A DNA stretch of 64,000 nt from Faecalibacter macacae (GCF_003687725.1 NZ_RDOJ01000001.1:67196-131195); one strand, 5' to 3'. Shown: positions 19,679 to 29,702, numbered from the stretch's first letter. Made by a program: numbers and translations. Notes: generated from the sequence alone by a model not told the origin.

Positions 19679-20206
19679 ATGAAAAAGTTAGTAGTAGCAT
19701 TATTTTTAATTCCAATTATGGGATTGATTTCTTGTACAGATAAAAAAGAAATTGTTGTTGATCCTAATGAATCTTATACAGTAGTAAAAGAAAATGGAGA
19801 AGAAAAAGTAGTATCAAAAGATACTGACGAAACAATTATTAATGCAGGTAATTTACCAGAAAAGTCGAATCAATTTCTAAAAAATAATTTCGGAAGTGAA
19901 ACAATTCAGAATGTCATTAAGGAAGCAAATATAAATGGTGATGAATATAAAGTTCAATTATCTAATGGTGTAAAGGTCGATTTTGATGCAAATGGTGATT
20001 GGAAACAAGTAGAAGCTGGTGTTGCAAATCAATCGGTGGGTGCTTTATTCTTACCTCAAATCACAAGAGATTATTTAAATAAAAATTATCCAGAAATTGG
20101 TATTAAATCAATTGACAAAGATGAGAAAGGTATAGACATCGAATTATTGCAGAATAATGTAGATTTAAAATTCGATACCAATGGAAAATTCCTTAAAATA
20201 GATTAA
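19679..20206 (+). CDS. PepSY-like lipoprotein
   Basis: A 175-residue lipoprotein with signal MKKLVVALFLIPIMGLISC and acidic residues after Cys (TDKKE). Two repeated modules are visible: 'LPEKSNQFLKNNFGS...VQLSNGVKVDFDANGDWKQVE' and 'LPQITRDYLNKNYPE...ELLQNNVDLKFDTNGKFLKI'. Each has the amphipathic helix plus two-strand pattern of PepSY-like (BLIP-like) domains found in many Bacteroidota envelope proteins. The biochemical role is not known. It is a single gene between terminators, so it tells nothing about a pathway. Confidence 0.8.
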   Translation: MKKLVVALFLIPIMGLISCTDKKEIVVDPNESYTVVKENGEEKVVSKDTDETIINAGNLPEKSNQFLKNNFGSETIQNVIKEANINGDEYKVQLSNGVKVDFDANGDWKQVEAGVANQSVGALFLPQITRDYLNKNYPEIGIKSIDKDEKGIDIELLQNNVDLKFDTNGKFLKID

Positions 20207-20349
20207 TATATTAACTTATTATCATAATTGTTTTTGATTTAAATTTCTGAAATTGATTAATTTATAATTATTTATCTAAAATACTATATTAATCCAATAG
20301 AGTTTAAAGTCTATTTAATTATATTTACAAAAGAAATTTAGCAAAAGCT

Positions 20350-21945
20350 ATGGATAAAAAATTTTTAAGATCATTAATTTTTAGACACCTTGACGGTATC
20401 GTTACAGCTCCTGTTGTAGCGGCTTTAGCTCATAAAGGAATCTTACATTATATTATAGAGAATAAAAAAATATCATTAACGCAACTTTCAAATCAATTTC
20501 AAACAAATGAAGGGTATTTAAATGTTGCTTTACGTGTATTGGCATCTCAAAATATGTTGAATTATAATTTAATTCAAGAGAATAATCAAGTAATAATAGA
20601 AATCAATAAATATTCAGAACGTGCATTTACGAATTTGGATATTTATGAAGATTTATCCACATTTTTAAAATCAGATGAGGTGATTAATCGCAAAGATTTT
20701 TCTGATGATTTTTGTAAAAAATGGACACATTTATTTGATAAATACGAAACTTACTTAAAATCAAGTAACGAACCTGAATTTGTTGAAAAGCATTTACATT
20801 TTCAGATTTGTAAACATATCGAAGGTGCTTTAGTTGGGCCTTTAATTGTCCGACTAGGCATGAGTGGATTGTTTCATAAATATTTTATGGAAGCGTCATT
20901 TAGTGCTGATGAGTTTCATAAAAATCCACAATTTTTTGAGAAGATTTTAGATTGTTTAGTTAAACTAGATTGGTTTACAAAACAAGGAAAAAATTATCAG
21001 TTTACAGAAACAGGATTATTTTTTGCTCGTCGCGCATCAGCCTACGGAGTAACGGTTTCTTACTTACCTATGTTCTCTAAATTAGACGATTTATTATATG
21101 GATCTCCATCAAAAATAAGAGAAATTAAAGATGGTGAAGACGAAATACACGTAGATCGTGAAATGAATGTTTGGGGTAGTGGAGGAGCACACGCAACTTA
21201 TTTTAAAGTGATAGATGAATTTATCATGGATATTTTTAATCGTCCTTTAGAAGAACAACCAAAAGGTATCTTAGATATGGGATGTGGTAATGGAGCTTTA
21301 CTGCAACATTTATACGAAGTTGTAGAACGTTACACATTACGTGGTCGTCATTTAGATGATTATCCTTTGTTTTTGGTAGGTGCAGATTATAACCAAGCCG
21401 CTTTAAAAGTAACGCGTGCTAATTTGATTAAAAATGATATTTGGGCAAAAGTAATTTGGGGTGATATAGGTGATCCAGAACGATTATCAAATGATTTACA
21501 AAATGATTATAATATCTCTTTAAGTGAACTTTTAAATATCAGAACTTTCTTAGATCATAATCGTATTTGGACAGATATTGAATCAACAAATCGTGTATCT
21601 ACTTCTACAGGAGCATATGCTTTTAGAGGTAAAAGATTATTGAATGGGGAAGTGGAAGAAAGCCTTAAACAACACTTACAAAAGTGGGCGCCTTATGTAC
21701 AACGTTACGGATTATTATTGATTGAATTGCATACATTAGCTCCAGATTTAGTTGCTAAAAATTTCGGGAATACCGCTGCGACAGCTTATGATGCTACACA
21801 TGGTTTTTCAGATCAATATATATTAGAAGTTGATGTTTTTCACAGAATATGTCAAGAAGCAGGTTTAAATCCTGATAATAAATTATTCAAGAAATTTCCA
21901 GATAACGAATTAGCGACTGTAAGTATTAATTACTTGAAAGCATAA
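20350..21945 (+). CDS. Putative class I SAM-dependent methyltransferase with N-terminal winged-helix regions
   Basis: A 531-residue soluble protein. The N-terminal half has two segments resembling the winged-helix dimerisation domain of O-methyltransferases (about 8-75 and 155-240; HLDGIVTAPVVAALAHKGILHYI and HIEGALVGPLIVRLGMSGLF). The second half has a Rossmann motif I, GILDMGCGNGALLQ (about 314-327), with an acidic residue in LVGADYNQAALKV as expected for motif II. It may be related to AprA-type polyketide methyltransferases, but no biosynthetic genes are near. Substrate is unknown. It has no signal peptide and is followed by a strong terminator. Confidence 0.7.
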   Translation: MDKKFLRSLIFRHLDGIVTAPVVAALAHKGILHYIIENKKISLTQLSNQFQTNEGYLNVALRVLASQNMLNYNLIQENNQVIIEINKYSERAFTNLDIYEDLSTFLKSDEVINRKDFSDDFCKKWTHLFDKYETYLKSSNEPEFVEKHLHFQICKHIEGALVGPLIVRLGMSGLFHKYFMEASFSADEFHKNPQFFEKILDCLVKLDWFTKQGKNYQFTETGLFFARRASAYGVTVSYLPMFSKLDDLLYGSPSKIREIKDGEDEIHVDREMNVWGSGGAHATYFKVIDEFIMDIFNRPLEEQPKGILDMGCGNGALLQHLYEVVERYTLRGRHLDDYPLFLVGADYNQAALKVTRANLIKNDIWAKVIWGDIGDPERLSNDLQNDYNISLSELLNIRTFLDHNRIWTDIESTNRVSTSTGAYAFRGKRLLNGEVEESLKQHLQKWAPYVQRYGLLLIELHTLAPDLVAKNFGNTAATAYDATHGFSDQYILEVDVFHRICQEAGLNPDNKLFKKFPDNELATVSINYLKA

Positions 21946-21975
21946 AAAAAGCGAGGTTAAAAACCTCGCTTTTTT
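21945..21975. terminator. Bidirectional terminator
   Basis: A-run, GCGAGGTT-aaa-AACCTCGC, T-run (symmetrical). It serves the methyltransferase-like gene on the plus strand and probably the coiled-coil gene on the minus strand. Confidence 0.92.
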
Positions 21976-22003
21976 AAAATCTATAATATTTATTGGAATT
22001 GAA

Positions 22004-22954
22004 TTATCTTAAAACTACGTCAGCTTGACTAATTTTAAAACCATTCTGGTAAATGTCAATTTTGTAAGTTCCTGCTTCAAAAGCCGCATCTTCCCAATCA
22101 AAACTTACTGTTTGTCCAGCACCATTTTGATAGTTAATTTTTACTTTATCAGAGTAAGCAACTTCATCACCCGAGTGTAATTTTAAAGTTCCAGATTCAG
22201 CTCCACCAAATTTTCCAATTTGTCCGTTTGGTTTACGAATAGCAACATAAATCTCTTTGTCTCCACTTACAGCACGAGAGTTTCTATCGATATCAAATGA
22301 TACTCTAATTTTATCCACTTTCGTTGCTTTATTTTTAGTAACCTCTTTTCCGTTGTTACGTACTTTTAAAGGAGCAATTTTGTGGTTAGATACAGATAAA
22401 GTTGTACTTAATTCTTCTTCTTTTTGTTGTGCAATTTGTTTTTCAGCAACACGTTCAGTTCTTTCATTAGCTAAAGTAGTAGTAATACTATCGCGCTCTG
22501 TAGTTAATAATGCATTGTTTTTAACTAAGATTGCGTTTTCTTTTTCTAAACGAACAATTTCTGATTTATAAGTTGAAATTTCTGATTTTAAATTTTTAAT
22601 CATCGCTTCAGCTTTAGCTAAATCTTCTTTTGATGCATTTGCATCATTTAAGATTTTGTTGATTTCTTCTTGCTGAATTTTGATGTCGTGCTCTTTGTTT
22701 GCTAATAATCCATCGTTATCAACAATAGAACTTTTTAAAGTTTCGTACTCGTCTTGTAAGTTTTTGTAGTCAAATTCTAATTGAGATTTTTCAGAAGAAA
22801 TAGCTGATAATTCTTTTACAGATTTTTCTAAAGTATCTTGATTGTTTTTGCTATCCATAAACTGATAAGCATTAAAACCTAAACTCAATAATAAACCAAC
22901 TCCTAAAGCAATTGGTAGTGTGGAGTTGTTTGATTTCTTTTGTTCTTGTTCCAT
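22004..22954 (-). CDS. Membrane-anchored coiled-coil protein of unknown function
   Basis: A 316-residue protein. A short polar N-terminus is followed by one membrane helix (about 14-33, LPIALGVGLLLSLGFNAYQFM). A long heptad-rich coiled coil covers about 38-190 (KSQLEFDYKNLQDEYETLKSS and KSEISTYKSEIVRLEKENAIL). A C-terminal beta-rich domain (about 200-316) contains VRNNGKEVTKNKATKVDKIRVSFDIDRN and IYVAIRKPNGQIGKFGG. The orientation suggests the coiled coil lies in the periplasm. It belongs to no family I can name with confidence. It is monocistronic, with its own upstream gap and a terminator downstream. Confidence 0.75.
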   Translation of the reverse strand: MEQEQKKSNNSTLPIALGVGLLLSLGFNAYQFMDSKNNQDTLEKSVKELSAISSEKSQLEFDYKNLQDEYETLKSSIVDNDGLLANKEHDIKIQQEEINKILNDANASKEDLAKAEAMIKNLKSEISTYKSEIVRLEKENAILVKNNALLTTERDSITTTLANERTERVAEKQIAQQKEEELSTTLSVSNHKIAPLKVRNNGKEVTKNKATKVDKIRVSFDIDRNSRAVSGDKEIYVAIRKPNGQIGKFGGAESGTLKLHSGDEVAYSDKVKINYQNGAGQTVSFDWEDAAFEAGTYKIDIYQNGFKISQADVVLR

Positions 22955-23017
22955 TGTAATGAATTTTTAGATGTGTTTTTTAAATATTTTCAAGTTGTAA
23001 TTTAGCAAAATTAGTTC

Positions 23018-23049
23018 CAAAAATTAAGGCAGTCAATAAAGACTGCCTT
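23018..23049 (-). terminator. Terminator of the M16 peptidase gene
   Basis: Perfect 9-bp stem AAGGCAGTC/GACTGCCTT (23026-23034, 23041-23049). On the minus strand the stem is followed by TTTAATTTTTGG. Confidence 0.7.
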
Positions 23050-23069
23050 ATGTATTGATATTAAGTGAA

Positions 23070-25811
23070 TTATTTTTTAAATGTACCTGTGTAAACTGAA
23101 ATGATTTTTTCTAAATCAATATATTTTTTAACCACATCATTTACTTCTTTCAGGCTTAATCTCTCTACTTTTTGTTCAAGAGTAGTGAAATCGTCAAACG
23201 AAGTTCCATTTAAAAGGTAACCATTAGATAAACCAATTAAGGTCCCGTCGCTTCCTAAATTCGTTGCACGTCCAGTTTTCCAGCTCGAGATATTTGTTTT
23301 TAATTCCTCTGCTGTGAAACCATCTTTAATCGCTTTTTGGATTTCATCTTTTACTGCATCTTCTACATCTTTACGTTTTGTAGGATTTAAGAATGCGTAA
23401 TAACCCCAAGTTGCGCTTTCGTTTTTATGATCGTTAGAAATATTTAAATACGAACCAGCTCCATAACTAATTCCTTCTTTTTCACGTAAACGCATTGGTA
23501 TACGAGCAGATAAGAAGCCACCGCTACCGATCATTTCGTTGGCAATAACTAATGCTGGATAATCGGGATGATTACGATTCATTTTGAAATTAATTATACC
23601 AACAGCCGCAGCATTTTCTTTGTCTGCAATGTTGATAATTTTATCTTGTTTTGCCGAATTTTGAATTACTGGATAAGCTTTTTCGTATTTAGATTTACTG
23701 TTCCACTTTCCAAAAGTTTCATCTAATGACGATTTAACTTTCGCTTTATCATTAATTCCAATTACTGTTGCTACACCATTATTTGCACCAAAAATATTTT
23801 TATGAAAATCAACAAGATCTGTGCGTTTTACCTTCTTAACAGCATCAATCATTTCTTGATATGTAGGAGTATAAAAAAGTGATGATTTTGGATAATTTGA
23901 ACTGATTCGTTGAGCTTCAGCAAAAGCTAAAGATTGTGGATCGTTCATGTTTCCTTCTAAATAAGTTACATTTTCGTTGATTGTTTTTTGTAACTCAGTT
24001 TCAGGGAAAATAGGTTCAGTGATCATTTGGTTTACAATTTTCATTGTTTCATCCAATGATTTTTTATAGGTACTAATTGATACATGTAAAATTTGTCCAG
24101 AGAACGAGAAATAAACTGAAGATTTTAATTCATCTAAACGATCTTTGATTTGTTCATTCGTCATCGATTTAGTTCCTGCATTCATCAACTGTGCAGTTAA
24201 ATCTCCGATCATTTGTTTGTTCGCTAGATCTTTCTCATTAGATACTGGTAAATTCAACGCAATGGTTACTTTTTCACCTTTAATTTCTTTATCTATAATT
24301 CCGAATTTTAAACCATTATTTAACTTTCCTTCAGCGTAATTAGCTTTTAAATTAGCAATTGAAGCTTCAAAAGCTTTGGCTTCTTTTTCAACCTCTCGTC
24401 CTTTATAATTAGTAACTAAATTTTTGATTTCTTTAGAAGAAACTTCGTTTGGTAACACACGGATTTCATCTTTAGTCGGAATAAAAATTCCAACTGTTCT
24501 GTTATTCTCTCTAAAGTATTTTTCTGCTACACGTTTTACATCTGCTAATGTTACTTTTTCAACATTATCACGGTAAATAAAGTTTAAGCGATAATCTCCA
24601 GAACCAATAATTTCAGTCAAGTTAACTGCTTGTCCAATCGTATTATTTTTTAGATTTTCTAATTGTTTAGAAATTGAAGCTTGCGCACGTTTGACATCAG
24701 CTTCAGTATAATTGTTTGAAGCAATTTTATTTAATTCGGCACGAACATCTTCACGTGTTTTCTTGATGTCTTTATCTTTACTTACCTCTGCACCGATAAA
24801 CATAAATCCTGCATCACGTAATTGTGGAGAAAATGACCAAATTGAAGAAACTTTATGTGTATCTACTAAAGATTTATATAAATATCCAGACGGATTAGAA
24901 GTTAAAATTTCATCCAAAACTGATAAGGCAGCGTAATTTTTGTCGGCAAATGGAGCTGTGTGGTACATGATTCCTACCGCTTGACTATCTCCGGCACGTT
25001 TTACTTCAACAAATTTTTCACCATCTTGTGCAGGTTCTTTTGTTTGTATTTCCTCTAAAACTCTTGAAGGTTTTGCAATTGATCCGAAATATTGATTGAC
25101 ATATTCTAATGCTTTTTTCTCATCAAATTTTCCTGCAACAACTAAAACTGCATTATCTGGCTGATAATATTTTTCGTAAAATTTACGTAATTGCGGTGCT
25201 TTTACACGTTCTATATCTTCTCGAGAACCGATGGTTGAATTTCCGTAATTGTGCCAAACATATCCAGCATTAATTACTCGTTCCATTAATACACTCATTG
25301 GATTATTTTCTCCAATTTCAAATTCATTTCTTACGACAGAGAATTCTTTATCTAAATCCTCTTGAAGAATTGTAGCATTCAACATACGATCTGCTTCCAT
25401 TTCAATACTCCAACGTAAATTTTCATCAGAGTAGGGGAAGATTTCGTAGTAATTTGTACGATCGTACCAAGTAGTTCCATTCGCATTTCCTCCTTTATCC
25501 GATAACATTTTTTTGATATCTCCTAAGTTTTTTGTGCTTTTAAAAAGCATGTGTTCTAATAAATGCGCCATTCCTTTTTCACCATATCCTTCGTGTTTAG
25601 AACCTACATGATAGGTAATATTTACAACAACGTTACTTTGTGATGCGTCCGGAATAAATAAAACTTGCAAACCATTGTTTAATTTATATTCTTTTATTCC
25701 TTCAACTTGAGTAACAAATTGCGCTGTATTGGTTGTTGATTTTTGGGCAAATGCAGAAGGTGCTGTCCCAAGTATAAAGGCGAATACAAGACTGTATAGT
25801 GTTTTTTTCAT
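23070..25811 (-). CDS. M16-family zinc metallopeptidase (tandem insulinase-like)
   Basis: A 913-residue protein with signal peptide MKKTLYSLVFAFILGTAPSAFAQ. The N-terminal half carries the inverted zinc motif HLLEH (H83, E86, H87 in GMAHLLEHMLF) and downstream acidic residues in WSIEMEADRML. The C-terminal half is a second, motif-less M16 domain (about 490-910) with the R/Y-type substrate site KEGISYGAGSYL. This is the full-length two-halves form found in the periplasm of Bacteroidota. It likely degrades peptides into smaller pieces. It is transcribed divergently from the E1 dehydrogenase gene. Confidence 0.93.
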   Translation of the reverse strand: MKKTLYSLVFAFILGTAPSAFAQKSTTNTAQFVTQVEGIKEYKLNNGLQVLFIPDASQSNVVVNITYHVGSKHEGYGEKGMAHLLEHMLFKSTKNLGDIKKMLSDKGGNANGTTWYDRTNYYEIFPYSDENLRWSIEMEADRMLNATILQEDLDKEFSVVRNEFEIGENNPMSVLMERVINAGYVWHNYGNSTIGSREDIERVKAPQLRKFYEKYYQPDNAVLVVAGKFDEKKALEYVNQYFGSIAKPSRVLEEIQTKEPAQDGEKFVEVKRAGDSQAVGIMYHTAPFADKNYAALSVLDEILTSNPSGYLYKSLVDTHKVSSIWSFSPQLRDAGFMFIGAEVSKDKDIKKTREDVRAELNKIASNNYTEADVKRAQASISKQLENLKNNTIGQAVNLTEIIGSGDYRLNFIYRDNVEKVTLADVKRVAEKYFRENNRTVGIFIPTKDEIRVLPNEVSSKEIKNLVTNYKGREVEKEAKAFEASIANLKANYAEGKLNNGLKFGIIDKEIKGEKVTIALNLPVSNEKDLANKQMIGDLTAQLMNAGTKSMTNEQIKDRLDELKSSVYFSFSGQILHVSISTYKKSLDETMKIVNQMITEPIFPETELQKTINENVTYLEGNMNDPQSLAFAEAQRISSNYPKSSLFYTPTYQEMIDAVKKVKRTDLVDFHKNIFGANNGVATVIGINDKAKVKSSLDETFGKWNSKSKYEKAYPVIQNSAKQDKIINIADKENAAAVGIINFKMNRNHPDYPALVIANEMIGSGGFLSARIPMRLREKEGISYGAGSYLNISNDHKNESATWGYYAFLNPTKRKDVEDAVKDEIQKAIKDGFTAEELKTNISSWKTGRATNLGSDGTLIGLSNGYLLNGTSFDDFTTLEQKVERLSLKEVNDVVKKYIDLEKIISVYTGTFKK

Positions 25812-25900
25812 AGTAGATTTTATCTTGTTTGGTTAATAATTTTATTAAATATAGCGTCTAATAAGTTGTAAATAGTATGGTTATGTTACAAATCTTTTGT

Positions 25901-25908
25901 TAAATTTG
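25901..25908 (+). promoter_or_regulatory. -7 element for the E1 dehydrogenase gene
   Basis: TAAATTTG fits the Bacteroidota TAnnTTTG box. The expected transcription start is near 25914, leaving a leader of about 15 nt before the ATG at 25929. No good -33 TTG was found at the usual distance. The box argues against translation starting at the upstream TTG (25911). Confidence 0.5.
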
Positions 25909-25928
25909 TTTTGCAACAAACAAATGAA

Positions 25929-28346
25929 ATGGAAACACAAGAGGTAAATAAAATTACTTTCGAGGAATTCAAAAATCAAATCGTAAACGATTATCGTTTA
26001 GCTTTTTTGTCACGTGAAGTGAGTCTGCTTGGTCGTAGAGAAGTATTAACTGGAAAAGCTAAATTTGGGATTTTTGGAGACGGAAAAGAGTTACCACAAA
26101 TCGCTATGGCTCGCGTTTTTAAAAACGGAGACTTTAGATCAGGATACTATCGTGATCAAACTTTTATGTTTGCGATTAATGAATTAACAGTAGAAAACTT
26201 TTTCGCACAATTATACGCTTTAACTGATTTAGAGCACGAACCTGCATCTGGAGGTCGTCAAATGACTTCACATTTTGCTACTCGATCTTTAAACGAAGAT
26301 GGTAGTTGGAAGAATTTAGCAGATCAAAAAAATTCGAGTTCAGATATTTCTCCAACAGCTGGACAAATGCCTCGTTTATTAGGTTTAGCTCAAGCTTCAA
26401 AAGTGTATCGTCAAGTAAAAGGTGCAGATGATAAAGAGCAATTTTCTAGAAATGGAAATGAAATCGCATTTGGTACAATTGGTGACGCAAGTACTTCTGA
26501 AGGGCATTTTTGGGAAACTGTAAATGCAGGTGGAGTATTACAAGTACCAATGATTATTTCTATTTGGGATGATGGATACGGAATTTCTGTTCCTGCTCAA
26601 TTTCAAAGAACAAAATCAAATTTATCAGAATTATTATCTGGATTTCAACGTACAGAGCAAGAACGTGGTTACGAAATTATTTCTGTAAAAGCATGGGATT
26701 ATCCAGGTTTAATTGATGCTTATACAAAAGCAGAAGAATACGCAAGAAAACATCATATTCCATGTATTGTTCACGTTTCAGAATGTACACAACCACAGGG
26801 TCATTCAACTTCTGGATCTCATGAGCGTTACAAATCAAAAGAGCGTTTAGCTTGGGAAAAAGAATATGATGGTATCGCAAAATTCCGTGAATGGATGATT
26901 AAATTTGGAGAAACTGCTCCAGAACCAATTATCTCTTCAGAGGATTTATTAGCGTTAGAAAACCAAGTGAAAAAAGAAGTGCGTGATGCGCAAAAGAAAA
27001 CTTGGGATTTATACTTGAATCCAATAATCGAGTTAAAAAATGAAGCGATTGCATTAATTGAAAAAGTTGTTGGAGAAAGTGCTAATGGTGCATTTTTAAC
27101 AATTGAAATCAATCAATTAAAAGCAAAATCAACTCCATTTAAACGAGATATTTTCTCAGCGATTCGTAAAGTTTTACGTATTGTTCGTGAAGAAAAATTA
27201 ACATCAAAAGTTGAATTAATTAATTGGTTAACTAATCAATTAGAAATTCAAGAAGATATATATTCTTCTCATTTAGTTTCAGGAACTGCTGTTAAAGTTC
27301 CTCAAGTTGAGATTAAATATGAAGGTAAAGAAGTTGTAGAAGATGGACGTGTTATTGTTCGTGATAACTTTGATAAAATCTTCGAAAAATATCCAAATAC
27401 ATTAATTTTTGGTGAAGATGCCGGTAATATTGGAGATGTAAACCAAGGTTTAGAAGGTTTACAAGAAAAATACGGAATCGAAAGAATTATGGATACCGGA
27501 ATTCGTGAAGCTACAATTCTTGGTCAAGGTATCGGAATGGCAATGCGTGGACTACGTCCAATCGCTGAAATTCAATATTTAGATTACGTTTTATATTGTT
27601 TACAAGGAATTTCTGATGACTTAGCTTCTGTACTTTATCGTACAAAAGGTGGGCAAAAAGCTCCATTAATTATCCGTACTCGTGGTCACCGTTTAGAAGG
27701 TGTTTGGCATTCTGGTTCTCCAATGGGAGGAATTTTAAACTTAGTTCGTGGTGTAAACGTTTTAACGCCTCGTAACCTAACAAAAGCAGCTGGTTTTTAT
27801 AATACATTATTACAATGTGATGAACCTGCAATTGTTGTTGAAAGTTTAAATGGTTACCGATTAAAAGAGCAAAAACCATCTAATATTGGTGAATTTACAA
27901 CTCCAATAGGTGAAGTTGAAATCACGAAAGAAGGAGCAGATGTTACATTATTAACTTATGGTTCTACTTGGCGTATTGTAATGGATGCAGCAAAAGAGTT
28001 AGAACAATTGGGGATTTCTGCAGAAGTTATCGATGCGCAATCGTTATTACCTTTTGATATTAATCATGATGTAGCAAAATCTTTGGCCAAAACAAATCGT
28101 TTAGCTATTATTGATGAAGACGTTCCGGGGGGAGCTACTGCGTTTTTATTACAAGAAATCATCGAAAAACAATCGGCTTACTTTAGTTTAGATAGTAAAC
28201 CAATGACGATTACTGCGAAAGCGCATCGTCCTCCGTATGCAACAGATGGAGATTATTTCTCTAAACCTTCTGTTGATGATATTGTAGAACGTGTTTATGC
28301 AATGATGAATGAGTCGAATCCGACAAAATATCCATCAATTTATTAA
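25929..28346 (+). CDS. Branched-chain-type 2-oxoacid dehydrogenase E1, fused alpha and beta subunits
   Basis: An 805-residue thiamine-diphosphate enzyme. The alpha half (about 1-370) has the TPP motif GDASTSEGHFWETVNAGG...SIWDDGYGIS. The beta half (about 475-805) has FGEDAGNIGDVNQGLEGLQEKYG and RTRGHRLEGVWHSGSPMGG. Such alpha-beta fusions are common in Flavobacteriia. The enzyme decarboxylates branched-chain or related 2-oxoacids and passes the acyl group to a lipoyl E2. A matching E2 lies about 25 kb away at 53849. The frame is open from a TTG at 25911, but that codon sits beside the -7 box, so I use the ATG at 25929. Substrate is not determined by sequence. Confidence 0.92.
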   Translation: METQEVNKITFEEFKNQIVNDYRLAFLSREVSLLGRREVLTGKAKFGIFGDGKELPQIAMARVFKNGDFRSGYYRDQTFMFAINELTVENFFAQLYALTDLEHEPASGGRQMTSHFATRSLNEDGSWKNLADQKNSSSDISPTAGQMPRLLGLAQASKVYRQVKGADDKEQFSRNGNEIAFGTIGDASTSEGHFWETVNAGGVLQVPMIISIWDDGYGISVPAQFQRTKSNLSELLSGFQRTEQERGYEIISVKAWDYPGLIDAYTKAEEYARKHHIPCIVHVSECTQPQGHSTSGSHERYKSKERLAWEKEYDGIAKFREWMIKFGETAPEPIISSEDLLALENQVKKEVRDAQKKTWDLYLNPIIELKNEAIALIEKVVGESANGAFLTIEINQLKAKSTPFKRDIFSAIRKVLRIVREEKLTSKVELINWLTNQLEIQEDIYSSHLVSGTAVKVPQVEIKYEGKEVVEDGRVIVRDNFDKIFEKYPNTLIFGEDAGNIGDVNQGLEGLQEKYGIERIMDTGIREATILGQGIGMAMRGLRPIAEIQYLDYVLYCLQGISDDLASVLYRTKGGQKAPLIIRTRGHRLEGVWHSGSPMGGILNLVRGVNVLTPRNLTKAAGFYNTLLQCDEPAIVVESLNGYRLKEQKPSNIGEFTTPIGEVEITKEGADVTLLTYGSTWRIVMDAAKELEQLGISAEVIDAQSLLPFDINHDVAKSLAKTNRLAIIDEDVPGGATAFLLQEIIEKQSAYFSLDSKPMTITAKAHRPPYATDGDYFSKPSVDDIVERVYAMMNESNPTKYPSIY

Positions 28347-28368
28347 GTAACGAATTAATTTAAATTAT

Positions 28369-28402
28369 AAAGTGTTCAATTGAAAAGTTGGACACTTTTT
28401 TT
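28369..28402 (+). terminator. Terminator after the E1 gene
   Basis: AAAGTGTTCAA/TTGGACACTTT stem (one G-T wobble) with a loop rich in A, then a T-run. Confidence 0.85.
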
Positions 28403-28431
28403 ATTGTTGTATTTTAGTAAAAAATATAGAA

Positions 28432-29697
28432 ATGAAGTTTTTAAAAATATTCTTTTTTGTAGCAACTATAGTTTTTTCAAATACAATTTTTGCACAAGAA
28501 CTTGAAGTTAAACCTCCAAAAAATATAGGAACAGTTCAAGTTTTTAATCCATCAAAAAATGATAATACACCAATTATTCGTCTAAATTCAAATGAAACTT
28601 TACTTTTTTTATTTGATGATTTGGATGCTGGTTATAAACGATACAATTATAAAATAGAACACAGAAATGCTGATTGGTCTGAATCTGGAATTTTCCAATC
28701 AGAATTTTTAGTTGGTATTAATAGTGATTATGTTCGTACACACAAAAATTCATTTAATACATATAAAAGATATACAAACTATCAAATTCAGTTTCCAAAC
28801 AGAGATATGAATGTGAAATTAGGAGGGAATTATTTGTTAAAAGTGTTTTTAAACGACGAAAATAATCCTGTTTTCACCAAACGATTTGCTGTTTATGAAG
28901 GAAACGTGGATGTAGGTATGAGTTCATCTCGTTTTATCAATCCAAGAGTTAAAGATTTAAATCAAAAAATTCAAACAGTTGTTTCAAGTGGATATCAAAA
29001 TTTTACTGAAACTCCGGATGGCGCAAAATTGTTCATCATGAAGAACAATAATTGGAATGAACATATTACAGATTTATCACCAGATTTTACACGTACCAAT
29101 CAATTAACATATAATAATGTTGATTGGACTTTTGAGGGTGGAGCTGAATACAATTGGTTTGATACTAAAAATTTAGATGTTCCGGGATTAACTACTGAAC
29201 GTAATTTCAGAAAAGATTCTGTTTATCATACTGTTTTACGTGTAGATTTTCCAAAATATAATCTTCCTTATGATGATTTTGGCGATGTAAATGGTAATTT
29301 TTATATCCGTAGTAATCGTTACGGGAATGAATATTTAGCTGCTTCAGAAGCAGATTATACTTGGGTTTATTTTGCTTTAGATGCTTTTGAGGATCAAAAT
29401 GGATTGTATGTGCCATATGTAGTTGGTGCATTTAATAATTGGGAAATTTCTGAAGCTTCGAAACTAAAATTTAATAAAGATTCTCAACTTTGGGAAAACG
29501 AATATTTCTTGAAACAAGGATATTATAACTATCAATATGTAGTTGTAAATACAAAAACCAAACGCGTAGAACCAAGTTATGTTAGTGGAAGTTTTTGGCA
29601 GACAGAAAACATGTATCAAGGTTTATTTTATTACCGTCCTTGGGGAGGACGATATGATATATTAATGGGATATGGAGAAGTAAATACAAGAAATTAA
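28432..29697 (+). CDS. Type IX secretion system plug protein (DUF5103)
   Basis: A 421-residue exported protein (signal peptide ending NTIFAQ). It has the DUF5103 features LFLFDDLDAGYKRYNYKIEHRNADWSES, the NSFNTYKRYTNYQIQFPN segment, VDWTFEGGAEYNWFDTK, and a C-terminal region with YVPYVVGAFNNWEISEASKLKF, which resembles an early-set/CBM48-like fold, and ends with MGYGEVNTRN. This family is the plug that closes the SprA translocon of the type IX secretion system. Length is typical. It implies the organism has a T9SS, although no other T9SS gene and no sorting-tail cargo is in the window. Confidence 0.88.
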   Translation: MKFLKIFFFVATIVFSNTIFAQELEVKPPKNIGTVQVFNPSKNDNTPIIRLNSNETLLFLFDDLDAGYKRYNYKIEHRNADWSESGIFQSEFLVGINSDYVRTHKNSFNTYKRYTNYQIQFPNRDMNVKLGGNYLLKVFLNDENNPVFTKRFAVYEGNVDVGMSSSRFINPRVKDLNQKIQTVVSSGYQNFTETPDGAKLFIMKNNNWNEHITDLSPDFTRTNQLTYNNVDWTFEGGAEYNWFDTKNLDVPGLTTERNFRKDSVYHTVLRVDFPKYNLPYDDFGDVNGNFYIRSNRYGNEYLAASEADYTWVYFALDAFEDQNGLYVPYVVGAFNNWEISEASKLKFNKDSQLWENEYFLKQGYYNYQYVVVNTKTKRVEPSYVSGSFWQTENMYQGLFYYRPWGGRYDILMGYGEVNTRN

Positions 29698-29702
29698 ATA
29701 GT

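Noticed and set aside
25911-25928. TTG start for the fused E1 gene
   Set aside because: It lies three bases after the TAAATTTG promoter box, where transcription would hardly have begun. The ATG at 25929 fits better.
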